Source: Halorussus vallis (GTDB taxonomy: Archaea; Halobacteriota; Halobacteria; Halobacteriales; Haladaptataceae). From it: a stretch of DNA of 64,000 nucleotides. Where the stretch lies: assembly GCF_024138165.1 (NCBI RefSeq), contig NZ_CP100000.1, positions 1,488,001 through 1,552,000 on the forward strand, written 5' to 3'. Made by a program: the position numbers and the translations under genes. The stretch's first letter is position 1. Each line of letters opens with the position of its first letter. Below the pieces are notes generated by a model. The model saw nothing but the letters and a program-made list of their open reading frames with translations. It was not told where the DNA came from and did no database searches. Below, piece by piece: positions 1 through 8,213 of this stretch.

Positions 1-259
1 CTCGTCGTGGGCCAACATCGACTGGAGCAAGGGCGTATCGTTGCCCCACGTGTTGAGGCTGTGACTCTGGATCGGCTGTAGTGAGCGTCTGCTCGTAATG
101 AGCGGCGTCCACGAGAACGGCGACGTTCGCCCCTACGTTCTTGTCACGAAGCGCCGGAAGGACCGATCGCTCGAAGAAACCAGCAGCGAATGGGAACGTC
201 GTCATGATCGCCCCAGTGACGTTACGGTCGTCGGTATCGAGATCACGAAGCAGATTCAT
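1..259 (-). CDS. Partial phospholipase D-like family protein (C-terminus off window)
   Basis: Only the first 86 residues are in the window; the gene runs off the left edge. The visible part reads like the start of the haloarchaeal PLD-like family seen in defence loci: a short leader, TTFPFAAGFFERSVLPAL near residue 20, then AVLVDAAHYEQ near residue 50, a Rossmann-like beta-alpha-beta opening. The HKD catalytic motifs would lie further on and cannot be checked. The start codon overlaps the stop of the 642-aa gene upstream as ATGA, so the two are translationally coupled and probably work together. The family call rests on pattern memory and is moderate. Confidence 0.55.
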   Translation of the reverse strand, partial: MNLLRDLDTDDRNVTGAIMTTFPFAAGFFERSVLPALRDKNVGANVAVLVDAAHYEQTLTTADPESQPQHVGQRYALAPVDVGPRR

Positions 260-2184
260 CGGTCTTCACCAAGATTGACGTCGAATGCCCGAATGAGTTT
301 CCGACCACGTGGAGTCAGTTGAATCCCGCTCAGGTCGGCCCCCTCGGTCAGGCCGAGTTCATAGAAGATATCGCCGAGTCGCTCGAATTTGAGCGTCGGG
401 GCGTTGGGTCGGCCGTTGTTGTACTGTTGCTCGAATGAGAGCGAACGGTCGACATCCATCGAGAGCAGCTGCGGGGATTTCCCATTACTCTCGCCCATCT
501 TCTCGTACAGACGCTCAAAATAATGCTCGACCAGCCACCGTTCAGTGAGTTCGGCGACAGTAGTTCCGAACGCCGTCCCGTCAATGGATCCGACCTTCTG
601 CGTAGCCCGCGGGATCAATTGTAGACTGACATCGTCATCGAGCAGTCGCCAGATCGTCAATGGCCCTGGATGAGTATTCGCCGTCCTGAACCACTCGACA
701 AACGGTGCTAACTCGTCTTTGGCGAAGTACTGCACATACCGTGTAGAGAGACGAGCAAGTTGGAGGGCGCCGTAGGCCATCACACGTCGACTCTTCGATA
801 GCGACGGAGATTCCCTGAGCGTCTGGTTGAGCACCTGCCGGTAGGCTCGCTCGCTCTGATTCGTGAGCTGGAAGGGATCACCATCTAGTTCGTTCGCTTG
901 CAGCCGATCAGCAACATCACGCCATGTCCCCGTGAACGAGCCCACATCGTTGTCAATCTCGACCGTGATGTTACCACTGTAAGCCATCCCAAAGTAGATC
1001 GTGTCTCGGATCTGTGTAAGACGTGAGCGCTCTTTCTCGCCCTCAGTTACTGTGAGTCCGGAGAGTCCTCGTTCGATTGTATCGTCAAATTCCTCATGCC
1101 CGATGAGCATCTCAAGGAGCGGTTCCGGCTGAATCGGTTCTTCTTCCCGGACGGCCTCAAGGAGCCCAATAAACATCGCTTGAAAGGCATGAGACGTGTG
1201 TTCCGCATGGACCAGAAGGCGCCATATCTCACGAATATCCGCTAACTCGCCAAACATCGGCTGTGTTGTCGGCCTCGTCGTTACCCACTCCCCGAGCGCC
1301 AGCAACATGACGAGTGAGCACCGGACGTAGAAATCTCGTCCCGTTTCGAAGAACCGTCCGAGATCCTCGCTGAAATCAGCATCCTCGACAAATTCAGTTC
1401 CGACCAGCGTTGCCTCGATGGTCGTCTCAAGGCTCCGCTCTTCACGCACGTCGCTGGTCAGAAACGGACGCAGATCAAGTAGGTCCGGCTGCGGATCAAG
1501 ATCGAACTGGAGTTCATCGTAGTGTCCTGTCCGTGTCACGAGATAAAAATACGAACGGGTGAGCAGCTCCTGTTCACGGTTGGAGAGCTGGCAGAGACAC
1601 CCTCCGGAGGCAAACCGATGGATAAGCTCCATCTCGACCTCGTCATTTTCAACCGCCGCACGAACCTCGTCAAACTCGACGTCAATTGCATCGTCGAACG
1701 CCTCCGCGAGTTGTTCCCCAAGCGGAGTCACCGTCCATTCGTTTTCAAAGAGGTGGAGCCGATAGAGAATTCCCTTGTAGTACTGATCGAAGCGCGCCCT
1801 GTCAGCGCCGGCAATGGTCAGGTCCGCAGGCTCGATACTAATTCGGTCGACGGTCGAGTCATTGAGGGTCGTCTGAAGCTCGTCGGACACACCCATGATA
1901 CCGTTTGTTTCGATTACTGAGGCAGGATGGTCATGGAGGATGCTCCCGAGTAAGAACACCTTCTCATATTGGGCGCGCTCAGATGGTGTGTGTTGGTCGA
2001 GGTGAGTGGTCACCCAGGCCCAAAATGAGAGATACCGGAGTCGCTGTGTGATCGCAAGACTCAGCACGGGGCGAAGAAGCCGATCCTGGAGATCACCCTC
2101 CGTAGACTCGGCTTCCAATGGATCGATAATCCGCATCCTATCTGGTTTCGCAGTCCAGGCTGGATCCAACGGTGAGCGTGACAC
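256..2184 (-). CDS. Uncharacterised 642-aa defence-island protein
   Basis: No named family recognised. The protein is long, acidic and soluble, with no signal peptide or membrane segment and no P-loop. Its N-terminus (residues about 20-60: PLEAES, DRLLRPVLSLAITQRLRYL, SFWAW) resembles the opening of a loose group of large uncharacterised proteins of restriction/defence islands that carry an R-x-RY-x-x-F-x-W signature; this likeness is from memory. The body is mostly helical by eye. It is followed in the same operon, with a 4-nt ATGA overlap, by a PLD-like protein, so a two-component unit with a PLD-like nuclease or lipase effector is a reasonable inference. G+C is well below the chromosomal part of the window. 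Confidence 0.75.
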   Translation of the reverse strand: MSRSPLDPAWTAKPDRMRIIDPLEAESTEGDLQDRLLRPVLSLAITQRLRYLSFWAWVTTHLDQHTPSERAQYEKVFLLGSILHDHPASVIETNGIMGVSDELQTTLNDSTVDRISIEPADLTIAGADRARFDQYYKGILYRLHLFENEWTVTPLGEQLAEAFDDAIDVEFDEVRAAVENDEVEMELIHRFASGGCLCQLSNREQELLTRSYFYLVTRTGHYDELQFDLDPQPDLLDLRPFLTSDVREERSLETTIEATLVGTEFVEDADFSEDLGRFFETGRDFYVRCSLVMLLALGEWVTTRPTTQPMFGELADIREIWRLLVHAEHTSHAFQAMFIGLLEAVREEEPIQPEPLLEMLIGHEEFDDTIERGLSGLTVTEGEKERSRLTQIRDTIYFGMAYSGNITVEIDNDVGSFTGTWRDVADRLQANELDGDPFQLTNQSERAYRQVLNQTLRESPSLSKSRRVMAYGALQLARLSTRYVQYFAKDELAPFVEWFRTANTHPGPLTIWRLLDDDVSLQLIPRATQKVGSIDGTAFGTTVAELTERWLVEHYFERLYEKMGESNGKSPQLLSMDVDRSLSFEQQYNNGRPNAPTLKFERLGDIFYELGLTEGADLSGIQLTPRGRKLIRAFDVNLGEDR

Positions 2185-2715
2185 GATAGTCCACTAATGT
2201 TGTCAATCCTGTATCAAAGTATCCCCCTCTCGGTGAGAGGATTCTCGCCTCGCAGTGGCTGTGAGATGTTTAAACCAGAATTCTACGGCGGTAACTTCGG
2301 TCGAATGCTCGGATGGCGTATAAGGCCATCATCGTTGGATCCAGAGACCGCGTCAGTATGCACGCTGAAGGATGCTCACCGATTCTTTCGAATCTATGAC
2401 CGATACCCCTTACTCTCTCGTCGAACCGCTCTCTGCGTTAATTCACGCACACCAGAAGCGTCTGAGCAACATCCACGACGCATTCTTTCCCGTCAACATC
2501 TGAAGTTCGTAGTTTGCAATGATTCCTCAATACTTGTCAGAGACTGCGTGCTGAGAAACAGGCACCGATTTGGTCGGGGCATGATCAATATCATCTGGGA
2601 GACATTCACTGTTTGTGCTGCACCGGCTCACGCACCTCAGAAGCGTCTGAGCACCAGTCGCGGTCGAATCTCCGTCGGCAGGAACCTCAAGATGAAGGAC
2701 GGTGAAAACACGTTC
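2185..2715. other. Gene-free stretch with a 26-bp direct repeat
   Basis: About 530 bp between the 642-aa gene and the first small paralogue. An open frame crosses it on the plus strand but its composition (Arg, Ser, Cys-rich) is not haloarchaeal, so it is judged noncoding. It contains a direct repeat, 2443-2468 and 2628-2653, matching at 24 of 26 positions and ending in CAGAAGCGTCTGAGCA, 185 bp apart. No promoter could be assigned with confidence. Confidence 0.5.
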
Positions 2716-2946
2716 ATGACCGTACTTTTCCTTGGCTTGAACGATGATGGGGATGGCTGGGAGAAGCTTGGGTATGTCGAAGACGGTGAGATCCGTGAAG
2801 ACCCAACGGGCGACCTTGAGCAGCTCCTTGAGGGATTTCCTGATCTCAAAGATGAACACCGACTCACACGCCAGTTCAATAATCACTATGTCAATGCCGT
2901 CATCGTCAAGGAAGGCTCCGACGAGAATCCGCCAGCAGACCAATGA
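2716..2946 (+). CDS. Small acidic protein, first of two tandem paralogues (76 aa)
   Basis: Unrecognised. It begins MTVLFLGL, continues WEKLGYVEDGEI and ends in an acidic tail. The layout, a short beta-strand start, a W/K-LG-x-V-x-DGE loop, then an acidic helical segment ending in a beta strand (NHYVNAVIV), is shared with the next gene, which starts at its stop codon with an ATGA overlap. The start chosen is the ATG whose product aligns with the paralogue; the frame is open further upstream, but that extension has non-haloarchaeal composition. Small proteins of this pattern are common in haloarchaeal accessory DNA; function unknown. Confidence 0.65.
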   Translation: MTVLFLGLNDDGDGWEKLGYVEDGEIREDPTGDLEQLLEGFPDLKDEHRLTRQFNNHYVNAVIVKEGSDENPPADQ

Positions 2947-3170
2947 CAGTCGTCTTCTATCTGGTTCAGGATATGGAGCGACACAAGTTAGGAGAAGTAC
3001 GAGATGGAGAGGTGATCGAGGAGTCAAGAGAAGGGTTTTCGGATTGGGTGAAGCTCGAGAAGCGGGTTCCGACTGCACCGGACTTTGATAATGTCGACGA
3101 ACTTCTTAGAGCATATGAGGGACCGACATTCGTTGCAACCTATAGCGACCAGTTCCCAATAGATAGCTAA
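2943..3170 (+). CDS. Small acidic protein, second of two tandem paralogues (75 aa)
   Basis: Unrecognised. It starts MTVVFYLVQ, then KLGEVRDGEVIEE, an acidic middle and LLRAYEGPTFVATY at the end. The positions of MTV-x-F, LG-x-V-x-DGE and the closing beta strand match the preceding 76-aa protein, so the two arose by duplication. Start and upstream stop overlap as ATGA, indicating coupled translation and perhaps a heteromer. No catalytic motif is visible. Alternatives such as antitoxin, inhibitor or structural partner cannot be separated from sequence alone. Confidence 0.7.
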   Translation: MTVVFYLVQDMERHKLGEVRDGEVIEESREGFSDWVKLEKRVPTAPDFDNVDELLRAYEGPTFVATYSDQFPIDS

Positions 3171-3302
3171 CTTCTGTCTCCTCAAACCGTGTGACAAAAC
3201 ATTATAAAGTTTTTAACAGTGGGTAGACGTCCGTCAGCGATTTCGGGCTATCTGTACGAGGAATCGTATGTCGTTAGCATATGGTCCCTGTGCGGAGTCC
3301 GA

Positions 3303-3390
3303 CCTCTTGCAAAATTTCGCACATTGTTAGTCGGGTCTTCTGTTAGAGATGTATAGAGATTTCCGGATTTCACCTATTCAAGTGTAAAAC
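3303..3390 (+). repeat. Degenerate island repeat R1, copy 0 (5' block only)
   Basis: Weak copy of the dispersed island element. It shares the ACCTC-TTGCAAAATTTCGC opening and the TTTCC-G segment with copy C at 8214 but lacks the hairpin core. It sits between the small paralogues and the Prim-Pol block. Confidence 0.35.
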
Positions 3391-3424
3391 CCTCTAAGGA
3401 GGTCTGCTACGGACGAAAACGAGA

Positions 3425-3478
3425 TTCGGTGGACCGAACATTTACATACACGCATCTCTTCGGCGGAATATGCCGAAC
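3425..3478 (+). promoter_or_regulatory. Promoter with two inverted repeats over the 47-aa gene
   Basis: A TATA-like TTTACATA at 3441-3448 lies about 26 nt before the ATG at 3470, as expected for a leaderless transcript. It is flanked by two related inverted repeats: TTCGGT-GG-ACCGAA at 3425-3438, in the BRE position, and TTCGGC-7nt-GCCGAA at 3459-3477, spanning the start codon. The arrangement looks like paired operators, possibly for autoregulation. Confidence 0.5.
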
Positions 3479-3613
3479 AAATACGGCTATACTACGATAA
3501 ACGTCTATCCAGACGACCGGGATACAGCGAAGCGAGCAAAATACGGTGATGAGTCTTGGAGTGACTTTCTTAGACGGGCTGGAAAAGCTCTCGATTCGGA
3601 CGCTCCAGAATGA
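3470..3613 (+). CDS. 47-aa small protein, possibly a DNA-binding regulator
   Basis: A short gene starting MPNKYGYTTINVYPDD and continuing RDTAKRAKYGDESWSDFL before an acidic end. The single beta strand (TTINVYP) followed by two helices resembles small ribbon-helix-helix-like proteins that are frequent in haloarchaea. The start is supported by a TATA box about 26 nt upstream, and two related inverted repeats flank the promoter, which would suit a dimeric self-regulating repressor. It precedes the Prim-Pol gene in the same direction, so a copy-number or replication regulator is plausible. Function is inferred, not shown. Confidence 0.65.
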   Translation: MPNKYGYTTINVYPDDRDTAKRAKYGDESWSDFLRRAGKALDSDAPE

Positions 3614-3715
3614 TTTCCTCGAAAGAAAAGCAGCGGATCATTGGTTTCCTACGCCCAGAAATCCGCCTTGAATTACATGACGTGTCGATTAATGCTCGAA
3701 CCATATCCCAACATC

Positions 3716-4930
3716 ATGTCATCGCCAGATAACCTGTCGCCGGCGACAATCAATAACGCACCGCCGCCGCAATCGGTGAAGGACAACATACAGACGGTAT
3801 CCAAACGCTTAGCTGAAGCTGATTTAGGCGAATTTCGGTTTAATCCGCTCCAGTCTGGGAAAAAGGAGCCGATTTCCCATACCGTTTATAAACCAGGTGC
3901 TATCTCTGGGAACTACGGCGTGTATGCTGGAGACGGTTTAGTTCTCATCGATATTGATGACTATAAATCCGATGTTCAACGGCCAGCAGAGCTTGCAGAC
4001 CTTCCGATAACGTTCACTGCACAGTCACCTCATGGTGGGGAGCATCGGTATTATTCGGTCGAGAACCAGGTCCAGAATAAACAACTTCCATGGGGAGAGA
4101 TACGAGCTGAGAATCAGTATGTAGTCGGCCCTGGTTCAGAACTTGCGAGTTGTACAAAGGATAACCATGACTGTTCTGCCCCTGGTAATGGCCACTATCA
4201 GATTTTACGCGATCAACCCATTGCGACTGTCGACCGGGATGAACTTTTCCAGCTTTCTCCGAGTACTGACGATGCAAGTAAGGACCGAGATACAAGACAT
4301 ACGTTGGACGCCACGGAGACCACTGCTCATTCGGAGGCTGTGGAATTCAACGTTGAGCGGCGGTTGGAGAAGATGAAACGCTGTACGTATGGAAATAAAG
4401 TCAAGGCACTCTGGAAAGGTCGATATCGAGCTGCTGGCTTCAACGATAGGTCTCGTGCTGAAGCCTCTCTTGTCGCCTATCTTGGTTGGTGGATGCAGGG
4501 AAATCGAAAGATCGTGAAGCAGTTGATGGATCGAGCCTGCAAAGAGCATCCACAGGCCGATGTGAACGGATTGCGGAAGTGGCGTGAAGCTGGCGCATTA
4601 TATCAAAATCTCACCCTGGATTTCGTAAAACACGACTCCTACTATGAGCCACCTCAACGGTCACGTCCATTTGACGAACGGCCGGCTACAAGCCACGTGA
4701 CTCGTAAAAACTTCTATAACGCACTACTTGACCTCGGAATCGCTCGCATGGTCGAAATAACAGAGCATGAGTCGTTTGACCGAAGTGTGAGTGCAGCAAG
4801 GCGAGCCCGGAATTGGTATGAAGAGCAGGGAATCGTGAAGCGGATCAATGACCATCCGTACACGTACTACTATCTCGATGGTCTAGAAAGTCTCATAGAT
4901 GAAGAAATGAGAAAGCAATTAGGAATCTAG
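3716..4930 (+). CDS. Bifunctional DNA primase/polymerase (Prim-Pol)
   Basis: Archaeo-eukaryotic-type Prim-Pol of plasmids and viruses, which makes primers and extends DNA at an element's origin. The three signatures are present: the metal-binding DID in VLIDIDDY (about residues 79-81), the SxH motif in QSPHGGEHRYY (about 104-110), and the third region GEIRAENQYVVGPGS (about 127-141). The C-terminal 90 residues (NFYNALLDLGIA, YEEQGIVKRI) look like a winged helix. The ATG at 3716 is chosen over an in-frame upstream start because a TTAAT box lies about 26 nt before it and the upstream extension is not acidic. The gene marks this part of the island as an integrated replicon. No helicase domain is visible. 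Confidence 0.85.
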   Translation: MSSPDNLSPATINNAPPPQSVKDNIQTVSKRLAEADLGEFRFNPLQSGKKEPISHTVYKPGAISGNYGVYAGDGLVLIDIDDYKSDVQRPAELADLPITFTAQSPHGGEHRYYSVENQVQNKQLPWGEIRAENQYVVGPGSELASCTKDNHDCSAPGNGHYQILRDQPIATVDRDELFQLSPSTDDASKDRDTRHTLDATETTAHSEAVEFNVERRLEKMKRCTYGNKVKALWKGRYRAAGFNDRSRAEASLVAYLGWWMQGNRKIVKQLMDRACKEHPQADVNGLRKWREAGALYQNLTLDFVKHDSYYEPPQRSRPFDERPATSHVTRKNFYNALLDLGIARMVEITEHESFDRSVSAARRARNWYEEQGIVKRINDHPYTYYYLDGLESLIDEEMRKQLGI

Positions 4931-5109
4931 TCTAGTAGTTTTACAGTCTATTAGTTCGTTTGCTATTGGAAGGGGGATTGTGGATAATGGCGACAGTAAA
5001 GAGATTCTGTCCATACATTTCAGAGGATTCCAAGAGCGATTTATATTAACGAATACCACTCACCTTTAGTTCAGATATTCGCTAGCAACGCTCCAAACAG
5101 CCATCCAAA

Positions 5110-5290
5110 GTGACTCCATACATATCAGATGATACTGACAGCCGTGAGCCACCGCGTGCATCGATTTCTCCATAGCTAATAGCCCAATGACCCCCGCATT
5201 TCCAATAACTGACTCACTGTCCAGAGAGAGCGTGTCCCTATCGCTCTGCTGGTGGTCATCGCACCTCTCTTGCCCTTGTTTGCAAAACTC
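5110..5290 (+). repeat. Degenerate island repeat R1, copy A
   Basis: Noncoding element between the convergent Prim-Pol gene and the clamp-like gene. It shows the 5' block ACTGACAGCCGTGAGC at about 5134, ATCGATTT and TAGCCC in the middle, and a decayed hairpin core TCACTGTCCAGAGAGAGCG, with TTTGCAAAAC at the 3' end. The rest of the 4931-5390 gap is AT-rich with no gene seen; a 68-codon minus frame in it is treated as chance. Confidence 0.55.
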
Positions 5291-5390
5291 AAATCTCCCC
5301 CGGACAATGGATCTCGTTCAGATTCCGATCTGAACTCGACGGTCGTGTTCTGACCAGCGCCAGCTTCATGGAGAGAATCCATACCTCAAT

Positions 5391-6221
5391 TTAGAAATTT
5401 ACCCTCTGGTCTTCATGTGGACTTCGGATAATATGTCGATGGGTGACTCCTTCTAATGTTGTCTTTGTAATCACTAGTGGGCCGTGCCGAAGTGCAGTTT
5501 GAAGGGTGACTCGCCCACTAATATTTCGGACTACTTCTTTCAAACCCATAGTATACATGTTATCCACATTCGGTCCAATGACGGAATCCGCAGGTAAGCT
5601 GCCTTTTATGGAGTGACCTCTCTCATCATCTTCCAAATGAATGCACCATTCTTCCTGTTGCACAGTAACTGGGTATCCTGACTTCCCTATCTGGTCAACA
5701 ATCGACATCAGTTCCTCAATCTGATCAACTGTCGTCACAATCTCGACGGGAAGCGTTCGCGTACGCTCTTCGTTCAGAAATCGGTTTGACAAGTCGAATC
5801 GATCGATAATCATATTCTGAATTCGGTGAGGCGATACATCTAAGCTCTCAACTGCTCTCCCGATCGTCAAGTTACCTCGAATTTGAATCTGGGACGCAAC
5901 CTCCACCCCCGGTAAGAAACAAAGGTCGATAGGGTTCCGCCAATCTAGCCAAGCTAATTGTTCAATGATGGAGCTATCGATAAGCGCTCGTACTGGTTCG
6001 GCGCTATAGAGTTCGAATGAGTCGAAGTAGGAACTGTGATACGTGCAAAAAGACTGGACTGCTGTACCTCCCTCCGCAATCACGTGCATTCTATCGTCTT
6101 GGACTTCAAGATAGATCCTTTCGTGGTGGGGGTTTGATCCTTGAGCAAGTGCTGATTCCTCAAATAATCGTTTCAGGTCGATACCTCTCGAATGAATGGC
6201 TGCGGAATACGGTTGTGTCAT
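5391..6221 (-). CDS. Possible sliding-clamp (PCNA)-like protein, 276 aa
   Basis: Not firmly recognised. Length (276 against about 247 for haloarchaeal PCNA) and the order of elements suggest a clamp fold. The last 110 residues follow the PCNA second domain: LPVEIVTTVDQIEELMSIVD, a beta segment WCIHLEDD, a linker ending in MGLKEVVRNISG where PCNA has its YLKD-type helix, RVTLQTALRHGPLVI, and a final strand RHIIRSP where PCNA ends in YMLAPR. It sits between Prim-Pol and ParB-like genes, where a clamp would fit. No PIP-box partner is visible. It could be an unrelated two-domain beta protein; a structure prediction would decide. Confidence 0.45.
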   Translation of the reverse strand: MTQPYSAAIHSRGIDLKRLFEESALAQGSNPHHERIYLEVQDDRMHVIAEGGTAVQSFCTYHSSYFDSFELYSAEPVRALIDSSIIEQLAWLDWRNPIDLCFLPGVEVASQIQIRGNLTIGRAVESLDVSPHRIQNMIIDRFDLSNRFLNEERTRTLPVEIVTTVDQIEELMSIVDQIGKSGYPVTVQQEEWCIHLEDDERGHSIKGSLPADSVIGPNVDNMYTMGLKEVVRNISGRVTLQTALRHGPLVITKTTLEGVTHRHIIRSPHEDQRVNF

Positions 6222-6256
6222 GGGATATCCTGTGAAAATGGGAAATTAAAGCTATT

Positions 6257-7363
6257 TTATTGATACTTCTCTATTTGTTCCTGAGTTGCCTGACCAAAGT
6301 CGTTCTTCCTCTTTGGAATTTCATCCTCAAATAACCAGTAATCAACCAGATCTGCATGAACGCCAAGCTGAACGGCGATCATTTGAGGAGTCCGATTGTG
6401 CTCCCAGTACCACTCTTCTAACGTCGATTTATCTGGCTTTCGCTGTACCAACGAGTTCGGCTCAGCAGATGAGGAATCCGAGCAGCTAATTTCCCCATCA
6501 GATTCGAGGAAATAAGCGAAGACGAAGGCGTCCCCTTGCTCAGGATTTTTGAATTTCTTCTCATACTCTCCAAGTAGAGAGTCTAATAGCTGCTCCCAAT
6601 CTTTACTCCCAGGAAGCTTTGTTTGATCGTAAATAATTCGTCGCTGCCGGATGCTTGGATTAGCATCAGCCTTCTCAATAGTGTCCCATTCAACCGCATC
6701 TCCGAGTTTCTCGAGTTCTTCAATTCGCTTCAGTACTTTGTAAGCTCCATGGATACTTTGCTTGCCAGCATCGATGCGATCGAGTTCTTTCTTGAGCTTA
6801 TCGGATTTTTTATGAGCCTTCTCCCAGACTTTCTTCGCCTTCCGATAGGTTTCGCCGGATCCAATATCAGTTTCTTGTGCGACTTTCTCTCGTGTTCTTC
6901 CGTATTCGCTTGCGGCAAAATCTTGCCCAATGTCAGTCCGAGCCCCTTGCCGTTCCTTCGCCCGCTTTTTCTCGATTTCCTCCAACTTGAGAGCTTCCCT
7001 CATCCGCTCCTTGAATGTCTTGACCCGTTGCTTATTGTAATGAATTACAGCCGCCTTTTCATCAAGCGAGTCCAGATTCTGAACAGTGACGTCAATTTTA
7101 TCGATTCCAGTCTTGATCGCTGCATCAACCCGACGGTGGCCGCTAATAATGACGTTATTTGCGTTGATCGTAACCGGCTCCATGACGCCGTTTTCCTCGA
7201 TGCTTCTAACGAAGTCATCGGTAGGGGGTTCAGCGCTATAGATATCGTCATGGATTGGATGAGGATCCAATTGCTCGGGATCTCGCGTCTCAATCGAGGG
7301 CTGGGCTTGATTGTTCTTCGTCTGCGTCTTCTCTGTCTCGTTCGCATCAGTAGTTTTGCTCAT
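6257..7363 (-). CDS. ParB/RepB/Spo0J-type nuclease-domain protein
   Basis: The N-terminal ParB-like domain (about residues 30-125) carries the signature ISGHRRVDAA near residues 73-82 and begins LDPHPIHDD, as in partition proteins and their plasmid relatives. A charged coiled-coil region follows (MREALKLEEIEKKRAKE), then an HTH-like stretch (SEYGRTREKVAQETDIGSG) and a Ser/Asp-rich linker. The last 60 residues (TPQMIAVQLGVHADLVDYW) look like a second helix-turn-helix. An AGGAG sequence lies just upstream of the ATG. No ParA ATPase is in the window. Likely role: partition or regulation of the integrated replicon. Confidence 0.8.
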   Translation of the reverse strand: MSKTTDANETEKTQTKNNQAQPSIETRDPEQLDPHPIHDDIYSAEPPTDDFVRSIEENGVMEPVTINANNVIISGHRRVDAAIKTGIDKIDVTVQNLDSLDEKAAVIHYNKQRVKTFKERMREALKLEEIEKKRAKERQGARTDIGQDFAASEYGRTREKVAQETDIGSGETYRKAKKVWEKAHKKSDKLKKELDRIDAGKQSIHGAYKVLKRIEELEKLGDAVEWDTIEKADANPSIRQRRIIYDQTKLPGSKDWEQLLDSLLGEYEKKFKNPEQGDAFVFAYFLESDGEISCSDSSSAEPNSLVQRKPDKSTLEEWYWEHNRTPQMIAVQLGVHADLVDYWLFEDEIPKRKNDFGQATQEQIEKYQ

Positions 7364-7499
7364 GGTTATCTCCTAGTTTAGTCCGTTCTGAGTCGGCTGC
7401 GAGAGATATCTCTGATTGGATGAATCTCCGCCTCGGGGAGCTGCCAGTCGCTATTCTCCAACGGGCAGCCGTCAGATCGGGGTCGCGTGTTTTGGTTGC

Positions 7500-7599
7500 G
7501 ACCTATCAGATAATAGGTCACACACCACCTTAAGTGTAACGTCGTAATAGATATTGTAACGTTTGGAGTGGTAAGATCGGATAACCAGTATCCTTTTAG
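7500..7599. promoter_or_regulatory. Operator-like repeats and TATA box between divergent genes
   Basis: Between the ParB-like gene (minus) and the 179-aa gene (plus) lie an inverted repeat GACCTAT-6nt-ATAGGTC (7500-7519) and a direct repeat TGTAACGT at 7535-7542 and 7555-7562, exactly 20 bp apart, so on the same DNA face. A TTTTAG box at 7594-7599 is about 26 nt before the ATG at 7623. Candidate parS or repressor sites. Confidence 0.45.
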
Positions 7600-7622
7600 A
7601 TACGGCATATGCATTACCGGAT

Positions 7623-8162
7623 ATGGCTACAGATCCAGAACGTGATCGGGGAATTTTGAGTACCAAAGACAGGCAGTTCCTCCTAGATGAAGCTGCAATC
7701 GAATCAAAGAGTTCCGCAGAGCGCGTTGCACGATCCCGCATTCGCGACCGCATCTTGAACGCACTCCTCGACTTTTCGATTATCGCGGACGAACTCGAAG
7801 ACCGCGACAAGAAGAGGGTATTCGAGAACTTACCTCGGGACCTAGACCTCCGCCGCAGTATCGTGGCACTCCTCGGGTTCGTGTACCTCGGCGTGAAGGA
7901 GTGCGGAGAGGACTTTGGTGACCTCCTTGCCAAGGCTGTCGAGGAGGCGGAGAAAACCCGTGCAAGTGTCGACGATAGAAGAGCCGTCGAGGTTGACGTG
8001 ACGTTCGATGTCGAGACGAAGCTTGTCCTCGAATCGACAGCAGATAACTTGGAGAAATATTCAGAGAGAGAACTAGCAGAGCTCGTAGTGAATGATGAAC
8101 TCAGCGGCGATGAACTCTATCAAGAACTACAACGACGAAGAGCCGCGGATGCAGGAGAATAA
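7623..8162 (+). CDS. Haloarchaeal conserved 179-aa protein of unknown function
   Basis: The N-terminal half begins RGILSTKDRQFLLDEA and continues ARSRIRDRILNALLDFSII, a pattern I recall in many haloarchaeal proteins of plasmids and genomic islands with no assigned function. The C-terminal half is acidic, with DELYQELQRRR at the end suggesting a coiled helix. No catalytic motif or membrane segment is visible. The start is supported by a leaderless-type TATA box. It is divergent from the ParB-like gene, and the shared spacer holds operator-like repeats, so joint control is likely. Confidence 0.75.
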   Translation: MATDPERDRGILSTKDRQFLLDEAAIESKSSAERVARSRIRDRILNALLDFSIIADELEDRDKKRVFENLPRDLDLRRSIVALLGFVYLGVKECGEDFGDLLAKAVEEAEKTRASVDDRRAVEVDVTFDVETKLVLESTADNLEKYSERELAELVVNDELSGDELYQELQRRRAADAGE

Positions 8163-8213
8163 CCAGCACTGAGACGGGTTTGCGATGTGATCCCCGCACT
8201 GAAGTGAACCTTC

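Noticed and set aside
5176-5382. 68-codon minus-strand ORF
   Set aside because: Overlaps repeat R1 copy A and has no haloarchaeal composition or promoter.
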